From: Gemmatimonadales bacterium
GTDB lineage: Bacteria > Gemmatimonadota > Gemmatimonadetes > Palauibacterales > Palauibacteraceae
NCBI GenBank assembly: GCA_030608825.1
Contig: JAUWDL010000013.1
Coordinates: 1-11,539 of the forward strand
Direction: 5' to 3'
Length of the DNA: 11,539 nucleotides
Shown in pieces: positions 1 to 5,988 of the stretch; position 1 is the stretch's first letter; each line of letters opens with the position of its first letter. Made by a program: the position numbers and the translations under genes. The notes under the pieces are model-generated. The model was not told the DNA's origin, searched no databases, and was given only the letters and a program-made list of their open reading frames with translations.

Positions 1-577
1 CGCCGAGGAGATGGCGGGGCGGAGCGACCGGATCTTCGTCCTTCGCCGCTCCGGGAAGCTGGGCCTCGGCTCAGCCTACCTCGCCGGCTTCCGCGAAGGC
101 CTGGAGCGCGGATACGACGTCCTCTTCGAGATGGATTCCGATCTGTCGCACGATCCCACCTATCTGAGCGACTTCCTGAGCGCGATCGAGTCCCACGACG
201 TTGTCGTGGGCTCCCGCTACCTCCGAGGGGTCAACGTCGTGAATTGGCCGATGTCCAGGCTTTTGCTGAGCTATGGCGCCAACAAGTACGCCAGGTGGGT
301 CACCGGCCTCCGTCTCACGGACAGCACGGCCGGCTTCAAGTGCTTTCGCAGGGAGGTCCTCGAGGCGATCGACTTCGACTGTGTCGCCTCCACCGGATAC
401 GCCTTCCAGATCGAGATGAACTTTCGGGCCTGGAAGGGCGGCTTCGACATCGCCGAGATCCCGATCGTGTTCGTCGAGCGCCACGAGGGAGAGAGCAAGA
501 TGTCCGGCGGGATCGTGCGCGAAGCGATCTGGCGCGTCTGGTGGCTTCGTTTCAAGGGCATCTTCGGCCGTCTCTGA
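1..577 (+). CDS. Polyprenol-phosphate mannose synthase-like GT2 glycosyltransferase (5' partial)
   Basis: The C-terminal about 191 residues of a family 2 glycosyltransferase of the Dpm1 / polyprenol monophosphomannose synthase type, which moves a sugar from a nucleotide sugar to a polyprenyl phosphate at the inner membrane face. The open frame runs to the left edge (first full codon at base 2), and about 40-50 N-terminal residues with the first nucleotide-binding strand are missing, so the ATG at 11 is internal. Visible family signatures are GKLGLGSAYLAGF, the metal-binding DSD followed by SHDP, GSRY, then NW-x-MSR, DSTAGFK, a GYAFQIEM block and the late ERHEGESKMS motif. The protein ends shortly after the catalytic domain, so no GtrA-like membrane domain is attached. 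The donor sugar cannot be told from sequence. It is the only + strand gene and converges on the dif candidate. Confidence 0.9.
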   Translation, partial: AEEMAGRSDRIFVLRRSGKLGLGSAYLAGFREGLERGYDVLFEMDSDLSHDPTYLSDFLSAIESHDVVVGSRYLRGVNVVNWPMSRLLLSYGANKYARWVTGLRLTDSTAGFKCFRREVLEAIDFDCVASTGYAFQIEMNFRAWKGGFDIAEIPIVFVERHEGESKMSGGIVREAIWRVWWLRFKGIFGRL

Positions 578-606
578 TCTCTAACTCACAACGCACTACC
601 ATCTAG

Positions 607-631
607 CTCACGTCGACTGAAGTCACGTGAG
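607..631 (+). terminator. Bulged hairpin downstream of the glycosyltransferase gene
   Basis: CTCACGT (607-613) pairs with ACGTGAG (625-631). After a single unpaired C, GAC (615-617) pairs with GTC (622-624) around a TGAA tetraloop, giving a 10-bp stem. It lies 30 nt past the glycosyltransferase stop codon, where a transcript end is expected. No T tract follows, so it is either a U-less terminator, a 3' end stabiliser, or unrelated to termination. Confidence 0.4.
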
Positions 632-697
632 AAGTGCCGAACGGGGGAGTGCCTCTTCCATCAAGGGAGGGGTGATCTGCGACCGTCACTTACCTGT

Positions 698-725
698 AGT
701 TTACATAATGTACATTATGCGCCGT
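698..725 (-). other. dif: Putative dif site (XerC/XerD chromosome dimer resolution site)
   Basis: On the + strand: an 11-bp arm AGTTTACATAA (698-708), a 6-bp centre TGTACA (709-714) and an 11-bp arm TTATGCGCCGT (715-725). Read on the - strand this is the XerC arm, centre and XerD arm in the usual order. Compared from memory with E. coli dif, 22 of 28 positions agree, including GCGCATAA of the XerC arm. The XerD arm TTATGTAAACT equals that of Bacillus subtilis dif at all 11 positions. The inner 16 bp (704-719) form a perfect palindrome, as is common for dif. The site lies in a convergent gap where gene direction reverses, as expected at a terminus. Tyrosine recombinases XerC/XerD would resolve chromosome dimers here, under FtsK control. 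A dif-like site of an integrated element or a regulator operator is less likely. Confidence 0.85.
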
Positions 726-804
726 TCGCCACGGGGATCCCAAACCAACCCGCCACCACAGCGGCCACCGATGGCGGAAAGAGGCTTGGGGCCAGGCAGC
801 AGAC

Positions 805-830
805 AGGAAGAAAAGCCCTCAGAAGGCGTC
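805..830 (-). terminator. Weak intrinsic terminator of the - strand operon
   Basis: Read on the - strand, GCCTT and AAGGC-like halves around a CTG loop (815-827; four Watson-Crick pairs plus one G-T) are followed directly by the pyrimidine tract CTTTTCTTCC (805-814). It sits about 140 nt past the stop codon of the last operon gene and 80 nt before the dif candidate. The stem is short, so this is tentative. Confidence 0.35.
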
Positions 831-967
831 AGGACGGCGAAACCCGGATCCCCGAGGGCGAGAGGGCGGCCCGGAGGCGTTGTGAGCGTAGAGAGGCGTG
901 AAAAGGCGTCGGAGCGATGGGGACGATCTGAACAGCTCGGCGGCGGACCGGCTCACTGGGCTCGAGC

Positions 968-1873
968 TTAGCCGGAGCCTCCAGCCGACGCCGAGTCGGC
1001 GGGCACGGTGCCAGAGTCCGGCGAGGGTCCGTCGGGGGTGGACGCCGTGTCCGGGAGACCGACCTCGGGATCAGAGCCGCCCGGCTCGGCATCAGATCCG
1101 GCCGTATCGGCACCATCCGCACCCGGAATCAGAGCCTCTGCACCCTCTTCGGGAGGAGCTGGGGCGGGCGCCGAGAAGGTCGTCGGCTGAGGTGTCGCTC
1201 CCGAGGCGATCATGGCCTGGATCTCGCCGAGACGCACCCGATAGAGGTCATCCGTGGCCCTTTCGTCGTCCACGAGGCGCTGGTAGGCCACGGCGGCCTC
1301 CTCAAGGCGCCCGAGGTCCGCGAGCAGCCTTCCCCGCTCTGCCAGCGCGCGATGCCGCTGGTAGGGCACGTAGGCGCCCTCGATGATCGCGTTGAGCTGG
1401 GCGAGGGATCGGTCGTACTCCCCGGTGTTCTTGTACCCTTCGGCGAGAAGGAGCTTGACGGCGTACCCGCTCGGGATATCGACGGGTTTTGAGGCGATCG
1501 GATCGAGGACGCCGAGCGCCGCCTGGGGTTGTCCGCTCTGCAGCTGGATCTTGGCGAGGAGCAAGCGGCCCTCCGTCGCGGCGGGGGTCCCGTCGAATCG
1601 TGCCACGAAACCGGTCAATCGTGGGACGGCGTCAGCCACCGTCAGCGTCGCGCGAAGCTGGTTCAGCTCGATCGCCGCCCGCGTGCGCAGGCTCTCGCGA
1701 TAGCTCCGATAATACAGGACGCCTCCCACGAGGAGGACAAGGCTGACCGAGATCATGAGGACCGCACGCGTATGGGCCTGCGCCCACGCGCTTCCATCCT
1801 CGACGAAGTGGAGGAACCGATCCTCCTGCGAGAGTTCGTCTTTCCGCTTCTTCTTGGCTACGGCTCCGGGCAT
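968..1873 (-). CDS. Membrane-anchored tetratricopeptide repeat protein
   Basis: A 301-residue protein of unknown precise role. The N terminus is basic (KKKRK at 7-11) and short, followed by one hydrophobic segment at about 37-55. This suggests a type II inner-membrane anchor with the rest in the periplasm. Residues about 70-220 hold helical TPR-like repeats such as RLLLAKIQLQSGQPQAALG and ALAERGRLLADLGRLEEAA. The topology of an N-terminal anchor plus TPRs resembles the YfgM/TPR_21 group (SecYEG-associated chaperone-like proteins), but I cannot confirm membership. The last 78 residues (224-301) are low complexity, rich in Ala, Pro, Ser, Gly and Asp, acidic and probably disordered. The ATG at 1871-1873 has only a weak upstream AGGA. 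It is the last gene of the operon, 34 nt after apt, and ends toward the dif candidate. Confidence 0.85.
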   Translation of the reverse strand: MPGAVAKKKRKDELSQEDRFLHFVEDGSAWAQAHTRAVLMISVSLVLLVGGVLYYRSYRESLRTRAAIELNQLRATLTVADAVPRLTGFVARFDGTPAATEGRLLLAKIQLQSGQPQAALGVLDPIASKPVDIPSGYAVKLLLAEGYKNTGEYDRSLAQLNAIIEGAYVPYQRHRALAERGRLLADLGRLEEAAVAYQRLVDDERATDDLYRVRLGEIQAMIASGATPQPTTFSAPAPAPPEEGAEALIPGADGADTAGSDAEPGGSDPEVGLPDTASTPDGPSPDSGTVPADSASAGGSG

Positions 1874-1885
1874 CTATCCTACTTC

Positions 1886-1919
1886 TCTAACAGGGTTAGA
1901 TAAGTGCTTACAAGGTAAG
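1886..1919 (-). repeat. Two adjacent short inverted repeats in the apt-TPR junction
   Basis: On the + strand, TCTAAC-AGG-GTTAGA (1886-1900) is a perfect 6-bp stem with a 3-nt loop. CTTAC-AAG-GTAAG (1907-1919) is a 5-bp stem with a 3-nt loop. A third possible pairing, TAAG/CTTA (1901-1910), shares bases with the second. They fill the 34-nt gap after apt and reach its final codons, in an AT-rich patch unlike the surroundings. No T tract follows, so they look more like an mRNA processing or stability element than a terminator. Confidence 0.4.
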
Positions 1920-2510
1920 TAACGCAAATATGTTGTACGAGTCTACCGCTTCCCTTCCCGGGAGCGCTGCCAGCTCGACGAGCACCTGGAGCGCAGCCAC
2001 GGTACCACCGAGCTCCTCGATGAGCGACGCGGTGGCCGCGGCGGTTCCGCCCGTCGCCAGGAGGTCGTCGACGATCAAGACGCGCTCGCCGGGCCTGACC
2101 GCATCGGCCTGGAGCTCCAGATGTGAGTTGCCGTACTCGAGATCGTATTCGGCGGCGATCGTCTCCCCCGGCAGCTTCCCCTTCTTCCGCACGGCGATGA
2201 ACGGGACCCCCAGCCGCAGACCGACGGGAACCCCGAACAGGAAGCCGCGAGATTCTATGCCGGCGATCTTCTCCGCGCCGACCGCGGTGGCATGATCCGC
2301 GAAGACTCCGATCACGTCGGAGAACAGGACGTGATCCTGGAACAGAGGCATCACGTCCCGGAAGAGGATTCCCGGCCGCGGGAAATCCGGATAGTCGCGC
2401 AGCTGCTGTCTTACGCGCTCTGCGACCTCCTCCGCCCGCGCGGGCGTGAACGCCACTTCGGCCTCTTCGGCCACTGCCGGCGGGTGGCCGGCCGTCTCAC
2501 TCTGGTTCAT
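1908..2510 (-). CDS. apt: Adenine phosphoribosyltransferase
   Basis: Salvages adenine by joining it to PRPP to give AMP and pyrophosphate in the cytoplasm. The 200-residue protein shows the family in order: DYPDFPRPGILFRD (39-52), GIESRGF (84-90), RKKGKLPGET (108-117) and the PRPP-binding loop VLIVDDLLATGGT (144-156), ending in the usual short hydrophobic tail. Bacterial Apt proteins are usually about 170-185 residues. The extra length is an N-terminal extension of some 25 residues rich in Ala and Glu, so a start further in is possible, although the ATG at 2508-2510 is the only ATG in that stretch. No clear ribosome binding site precedes it. It lies 35 nt after the YqaA-like gene, one of the few true gaps in the operon. 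Confidence 0.93.
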   Translation of the reverse strand: MNQSETAGHPPAVAEEAEVAFTPARAEEVAERVRQQLRDYPDFPRPGILFRDVMPLFQDHVLFSDVIGVFADHATAVGAEKIAGIESRGFLFGVPVGLRLGVPFIAVRKKGKLPGETIAAEYDLEYGNSHLELQADAVRPGERVLIVDDLLATGGTAAATASLIEELGGTVAALQVLVELAALPGREAVDSYNIFALLTL

Positions 2511-2545
2511 AGGCTCAGGAAGCTACCGGCGGAAGGAAGGGAGCG

Positions 2546-3187
2546 TCAACGCGCGGATAGGATTCCGAGCAGCACGAAGCCACCGATCAGGAGTACCGTG
2601 AAGACCAATGTGAGAAGGTTGAAGTACCGCTCGATGAACTCCCGAATCGGCTCGCCGAAGGCGCGAATCAGGCCAGCCACGAGAAAGAAGCGCATCCCCC
2701 TGCTCACCGCCGTGACCGCCACGAACGAGAGAAACGGCACGTGGAAGCCGCCGGCCGCTATCGTGAACACCTTGAACGGAATCGGCGTGAAGCCCGCGGT
2801 ACCCAGTGCGAGGACCAGGTTCTCTCGGTAGGCCCGGCCGATCCCCGCATACTCGTCGGCGTACCCGTACAGCTCCATGATCGGCCGCCCGACGCTCTCG
2901 TAGAGCCCGAGGCCGATGAGGTAGCCCAGCATGGCACCGAGCACCGACCCCACCGTGCACAAAGCCGCGAACCGGAGCGCCCGCCGAGGGTTTCCGAGCG
3001 AAAGCGGAATCAGCAGCACATCGGGCGGAATCGGAAAGATGAACGACTCGGCCGCCGCGATGCCGAACAGCGCCACGGGACCGCCGGGACGGTGAGCCCA
3101 ATCCAGCACCCAATGATAGAGCCGGCGAAAGGGGCCAGGCCGGCCCTTCCCTTCCCCGGCCCCGCCGCTCGACCCGGCCGTGGTCAC
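2546..3187 (-). CDS. YqaA/DedA-type VTT-domain membrane protein
   Basis: A 213-residue inner-membrane protein of the SNARE-associated Golgi/VTT superfamily, closest in appearance to YqaA. Features seen: a glycine-rich soluble N terminus of about 30 residues; a membrane segment with AAAESFIFPIPPDVLLIPLS; a second hydrophobic stretch around GSVLGAMLGYLIGLGL; the conserved GFTPIPFKVFTIAAGG re-entrant motif; the SRGMRFFLVAG segment; and a C-terminal helix. DedA/VTT proteins are linked to lipid scrambling or flipping and envelope integrity; the substrate here is not known. I chose the GTG at 3185-3187, which overlaps the pcm stop as GTGA. A TTG one codon earlier (3188-3190) is equally possible. 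A YqaA-type gene beside surE-pcm is, from memory, also found in some proteobacteria, which supports the call. Confidence 0.85.
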   Translation of the reverse strand: MTTAGSSGGAGEGKGRPGPFRRLYHWVLDWAHRPGGPVALFGIAAAESFIFPIPPDVLLIPLSLGNPRRALRFAALCTVGSVLGAMLGYLIGLGLYESVGRPIMELYGYADEYAGIGRAYRENLVLALGTAGFTPIPFKVFTIAAGGFHVPFLSFVAVTAVSRGMRFFLVAGLIRAFGEPIREFIERYFNLLTLVFTVLLIGGFVLLGILSAR

Positions 3188-3837
3188 CAACCTCGCTCAC
3201 CGATGAGCGGCACAAAGCGCGCGCGGTCGATCGTCTCTACGTCGAACGATCCCTCCCGGGCCCGGACACAGACCAACTCCTGATGCTCCGGATCACCGAC
3301 CGGCGCCAGGAGTCGACCGCCGGGCGTCAACTGCGGGTACAGATGAGCGGGAGGCTCGGGAGCGGCCGCCCCGATGAGGATGACGTCGAAGGGCGCGGCC
3401 TCCGGCCACCCGCCGCTTCCATCTCCGATCGTCAGGTGCACGCCGTCCACGCCCGCTTCCCCCAACGCCCGACGGGCGGATTCGGCCAGCTCCGGGATCC
3501 TCTCGATGCTGTATACCTCCCCCGCAAGCAAAGATAGCAGCGCGGTCTGGAAGCCTGAGCCTGTCCCGATCTCGAGCACTCGCTCGTCGCCGCCAAGCTC
3601 ACAGAACGCCAGATGCAAGGCGTGCACCCCCGGCCGGGAGATCGTCTGTCCGTGCCCGATGGGCAGGGCGGCGTCGGCATAGGCCCGGTGCCGAACCGCC
3701 TCCGGCACGAAGCGGTGGCGAGGAACCGAGGCGAAGGCGTGCAGGATCGCCAGATCTTCGATGCCGGACGCCTGCAATCGCTCGACGAGGCGGTGCCGAT
3801 CCCTCTGGTAGGCGCCCGTCAGAGCTCGAGCGGCCAA
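3184..3837 (-). CDS. pcm: Protein-L-isoaspartate O-methyltransferase
   Basis: Methylates L-isoaspartyl residues in age-damaged proteins with S-adenosylmethionine, starting their repair. With a TTG start the protein has 217 residues, close to the usual 205-220, and aligns along its full length with E. coli Pcm: ASVPRHRFVPE (36-46), LPIGHGQTISRP (58-69), the SAM-binding VLEIGTGSG (87-95), an acidic end of motif II (YSIER) and the late RFVPL. The frame is open further upstream to an ATG at 3948, but that stretch lies inside surE and resembles no Pcm sequence. The TTG at 3835-3837 is preceded by a strong Shine-Dalgarno match. The first 19 nt overlap the end of surE, and the stop overlaps the next gene. 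surE-pcm adjacency is conserved in many bacteria. Confidence 0.92.
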   Translation of the reverse strand: MAARALTGAYQRDRHRLVERLQASGIEDLAILHAFASVPRHRFVPEAVRHRAYADAALPIGHGQTISRPGVHALHLAFCELGGDERVLEIGTGSGFQTALLSLLAGEVYSIERIPELAESARRALGEAGVDGVHLTIGDGSGGWPEAAPFDVILIGAAAPEPPAHLYPQLTPGGRLLAPVGDPEHQELVCVRAREGSFDVETIDRARFVPLIGERGW

Positions 3838-4625
3838 TTCCCCACCTCTTCGATGAGCCGGAAGTTCGTGAGATCGAGATGCAGAGGCGTGATCGAGACG
3901 TGCCCCGCATCCACTGCACTGAAATCGGAATCGGCGTTCCTCTTCCATTCCGGCGTGCCCCCCCCGATCCAGAAGAACTCACGATCCGCCGGATCGAGGC
4001 GGCGGTTGATCGAGTCCAGGTACCGGCGCCGGCCGAGGACCGTCACGCGCGAGCCCAGAACCTCGTCCGCCGGCAGGTCCGGCAAGTTGATGTTCAAGAA
4101 CGTCTCCTTGGGGAAGTCATCTCTCGTGACGAGCCCCCGCAGGAGGCGTTCCAGCAAGTCGGCGTAACCGGCCAGGCGGTCGTCATCTCGGCCGGCGAAC
4201 GAGAAGGCGATCGAAGGCACGTGGAGAATCGTCCCCTCCATCGCGGCGGCCACGGTGCCGGAGTAGAGAACGTCCTCGCCCATGTTGGGGCCGTGGTTCA
4301 CGCCGGAGAGGACGAAATCCGGCCGATGCTCGCAGAGCTCGCTGATCGCGATGAGGACGCAGTCGGTCGGGGTGCCATCCAGCGTGATCCGGCCGGCGGA
4401 CACTTCCGTGGGCCTGATGGGGCTGTGGAGCGTCAGCGAGTGACTCGAGGCACTTCGCTGCCGGTCGGGGGCGACCACGAAGACCTCGCCGAGCTTCTCC
4501 GCAGCCTGGATGAGAAGCTCGAGTCCGGAGGCATCGATCCCGTCGTCGTTCGTGCAGAGGAACCGCAGGGGACTCGCATCCTCGTCAGTGCCGCCTTCCG
4601 GCGGCGGGGCCTGGTGCGAGATCAA
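3819..4625 (-). CDS. surE: 5'/3'-nucleotidase SurE
   Basis: Metal-dependent nucleoside monophosphate phosphatase of the stationary-phase survival family. Seen in order: RFLCTNDDGI with the metal-binding Asp pair, APDRQRSASSHSLTL, GTPTDCV, SGVNHGPNMGEDVLYSGTVAAAMEG, NINLPDLP, and the late DAGHVSITPLHLDLT. These cover the whole family from the first strand. The start is uncertain. TTG at 4623-4625 overlaps the merR stop as TTGA, with GAGGTG 11 nt upstream, and gives 268 residues with about 20 extra before the canonical N terminus. A CTG at 4566-4568 would place the start exactly where E. coli SurE begins, after an AGGA 10 nt upstream. The frame stays open back to 4928 but there it only shadows merR. 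The 3' end overlaps pcm by 19 nt. Confidence 0.92.
   Translation of the reverse strand: MISHQAPPPEGGTDEDASPLRFLCTNDDGIDASGLELLIQAAEKLGEVFVVAPDRQRSASSHSLTLHSPIRPTEVSAGRITLDGTPTDCVLIAISELCEHRPDFVLSGVNHGPNMGEDVLYSGTVAAAMEGTILHVPSIAFSFAGRDDDRLAGYADLLERLLRGLVTRDDFPKETFLNINLPDLPADEVLGSRVTVLGRRRYLDSINRRLDPADREFFWIGGGTPEWKRNADSDFSAVDAGHVSITPLHLDLTNFRLIEEVGNWPLEL
3842..3848 (-). promoter_or_regulatory. Ribosome binding site that decides the pcm start
   Basis: Read on the - strand this is GAGGTGG, which matches six bases (GAGGTG) of the canonical GGAGGTG, 4-5 nt before the TTG at 3837. It lies inside the last codons of surE. No comparable site precedes the far upstream ATG at 3948, which is the main reason for choosing the TTG start. 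Confidence 0.6.
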
Positions 4626-4975
4626 ACCGAGCCGAGCACCTCGACCAGCGAATCGACTTCCCGGCGCACATCGCGCACCGTCTCCGAGTCCAGAGCCACT
4701 CGGGAGGCTTTCGCCAACTTGCCCTGCTTCCGCAGCTGATCCAGCTTCTGACGGGCTCCCTCGATCGTGTACTTCTCGCCGTACAGGAGGTGCCGAAGGA
4801 GTTGGATGAGCTTGATCTCCCGGCGTCGGTACACCCGGTTTCCGGCCGCGTTCTTCGTGGGCTTGAGCACCGAAAACTGGCTTTCCCAGTAACGCAGGAC
4901 GTGCGGCTTGAGATCGGTGATCTGACACACCTCGCCGATCGAGTAGTACTCCTTGGCTGCGATTCGGTCGTTCAA
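4622..4975 (-). CDS. Small MerR-family transcriptional regulator
   Basis: A 117-residue DNA-binding protein. The N-terminal winged-helix domain begins with YYSIGEVCQITDLKPHVLRYW (10-30), followed by the wing and GNRVYRRREIKLIQLLRHLLY, then IEGARQKLDQLRKQGKL, probably the start of a dimerisation coiled coil. There is no C-terminal effector domain and no metal-binding cysteine cluster as in MerR itself, so it is a one-domain regulator of the HspR/MlrA-like sort with unknown signal. The TTG at 4973-4975 is chosen: it lies 5 nt after the gpsA stop, has GGAG 9 nt upstream (4985-4988), and puts NDRIAAKEYYS at the N terminus. The open frame to 5242 lies inside gpsA and is not MerR-like. It may regulate its own operon, but no operator could be recognised. 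Confidence 0.88.
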   Translation of the reverse strand: MNDRIAAKEYYSIGEVCQITDLKPHVLRYWESQFSVLKPTKNAAGNRVYRRREIKLIQLLRHLLYGEKYTIEGARQKLDQLRKQGKLAKASRVALDSETVRDVRREVDSLVEVLGSV

Positions 4976-4980
4976 CGTGC

Positions 4981-5988
4981 TCAGCTCCAGCGTTCGGGTT
5001 TCGGATCCCGCGCCATCAGGTTCGTCAGCGCCTGAGCGGGCGCCACACTCTCGTATAGTATCGAGTAAACGGCGCTCGCGATCGGCATCTCCACGTCGTA
5101 ACGGTCGGCAAGCTCCACCGCCGCCCTCGTGGTTCGGATTCCCTCGACCACGTTGTGCATCCCCGCCAGGACCTCGTCCAGTGACCGTCCCGCCCCGATC
5201 GCCAGGCCCACCGTGCGGTTGCGGCTCAGATCGCCGGTGCACGTCAGAATAAGATCCCCGATCCCCGCGAGGCCAGCCAGGGTATGCTCCTCAGCGCCGA
5301 GGTGCGTCGCCAGCCTGATGATCTCCGCGAGCCCGCGTGTCATCAAGGCCGCTCGGGCATTGTTTCCCAACCGGAGCCCGTCACTGATCCCCGCGGCGAG
5401 CGCGATCACGTTCTTGAGCGATCCACCCAGCTCGGTCCCCACCACGTCGGCAAGCGTGTAGATGCGAAAGTGATCGTTCTGAAACAGCCGCTGAACCTCG
5501 TTTCGGTTCGCCTCGGAAGAGGAGGCGGCGGCGCAGGCGGTCGGCAGTCCCCGCACGAGCTCTTCGGCGAAGCTCGGACCCGAGAGCACCACGCAATCCG
5601 CGGCCGTCTCATCGCCGAGCACCTCCGAGAAAAGCCCGCTCATCCGCAGGTCGGTCCCGACCTCGATGCCCTTGGATGCACTCACCAGAATCGGCTCGCC
5701 CCTCAGGTCGGGCTTCGCTCGACCCAGCACCTCTCGCACGTGGTGAGAGGGGACCACGCACACGACAACGCCCGCATCGGCCACCGCATCGGAGATCACG
5801 GTCGTAGCTCTGAAGGGCGCCAACTCGACCCCTGGCAGGTACTTCGTGTTGCGCCTCTCCTCGTTGATCTCCTCGGCAACGGCCGCGCTGTGAGCCCAGG
5901 TCGTGGTGCTCGCCCCGTTTCGCGCCAGCACGTGAGACAGCGCCGTGCCCCAGCTTCCGGCTCCGAGAACGCAAACCGGCCGGCTCAC
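4981..5988 (-). CDS. gpsA: NAD(P)-dependent glycerol-3-phosphate dehydrogenase
   Basis: Reduces dihydroxyacetone phosphate to sn-glycerol-3-phosphate, the backbone for phospholipids; the product feeds PlsY, encoded just upstream. The 335-residue length is typical. Seen: the Rossmann dinucleotide loop GAGSWGTA (9-16), VPSHHVREVL, SASKGIE, the LSGPSFAEE segment, ELGGSLKNVIALAAGISDGL with the catalytic lysine, and GLAGIGDLILTCTGDLSRNR near the C-terminal helical domain. The GTG at 5986-5988 overlaps the plsY stop as GTGA and follows a good ribosome binding site, GGGAGG (5993-5998), 4 nt upstream. The open frame continues to 6489 only as a shadow of plsY. The gene ends 5 nt before merR. Confidence 0.95.
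   Translation of the reverse strand: MSRPVCVLGAGSWGTALSHVLARNGASTTTWAHSAAVAEEINEERRNTKYLPGVELAPFRATTVISDAVADAGVVVCVVPSHHVREVLGRAKPDLRGEPILVSASKGIEVGTDLRMSGLFSEVLGDETAADCVVLSGPSFAEELVRGLPTACAAASSSEANRNEVQRLFQNDHFRIYTLADVVGTELGGSLKNVIALAAGISDGLRLGNNARAALMTRGLAEIIRLATHLGAEEHTLAGLAGIGDLILTCTGDLSRNRTVGLAIGAGRSLDEVLAGMHNVVEGIRTTRAAVELADRYDVEMPIASAVYSILYESVAPAQALTNLMARDPKPERWS

Larger units (their letters stand above)
578..967. other. Convergent intergenic region around the putative dif site
   Basis: A 390-bp gap between two convergent genes. I see no credible protein gene: the frames open here run through the dif site or are low-complexity Arg/Gly/Pro products of GC-rich DNA, with no recognisable domain. 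It holds a bulged hairpin at 607-631, the dif candidate at 698-725, a C-rich segment at 721-770, a strongly G- and purine-rich + strand stretch at 771-930 with four AGGCGT copies, and a weak terminator for the - strand operon at 805-830. Such a long gap is unusual in this window, where most genes overlap. Confidence 0.75.

Noticed and set aside
665..672. GGGAGGGG before dif as a KOPS (FtsK-orienting) motif
   Set aside because: It differs from the E. coli consensus GGGNAGGG at a fixed position, and a single G-rich octamer means little in this sequence.
704..719. The 16-bp palindrome as an operator for a dimeric repressor
   Set aside because: It lies between two gene ends with no promoter to control, and the asymmetric outer bases match dif arms.
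627..971. 114-codon + strand frame across the convergent gap
   Set aside because: It runs straight through the dif candidate, has a low-complexity Arg/Gly/Pro product without a domain, and overlaps the end of the opposing gene.
1890..1935. Internal promoter between apt and the TPR gene
   Set aside because: The AT-rich patch gives at best TTGCGT and a TATCTA-like box with about three matches, below what I would call a promoter.
3838..3948. Longer pcm beginning with an ATG at 3948
   Set aside because: The extra 37 residues lie within surE and resemble no Pcm N terminus, while the TTG at 3837 has a good ribosome binding site.
4626..4928. Longer surE frame starting inside merR
   Set aside because: The extra sequence is Pro/Arg/Gly-rich shadow of merR, and SurE homology starts only after 4570.
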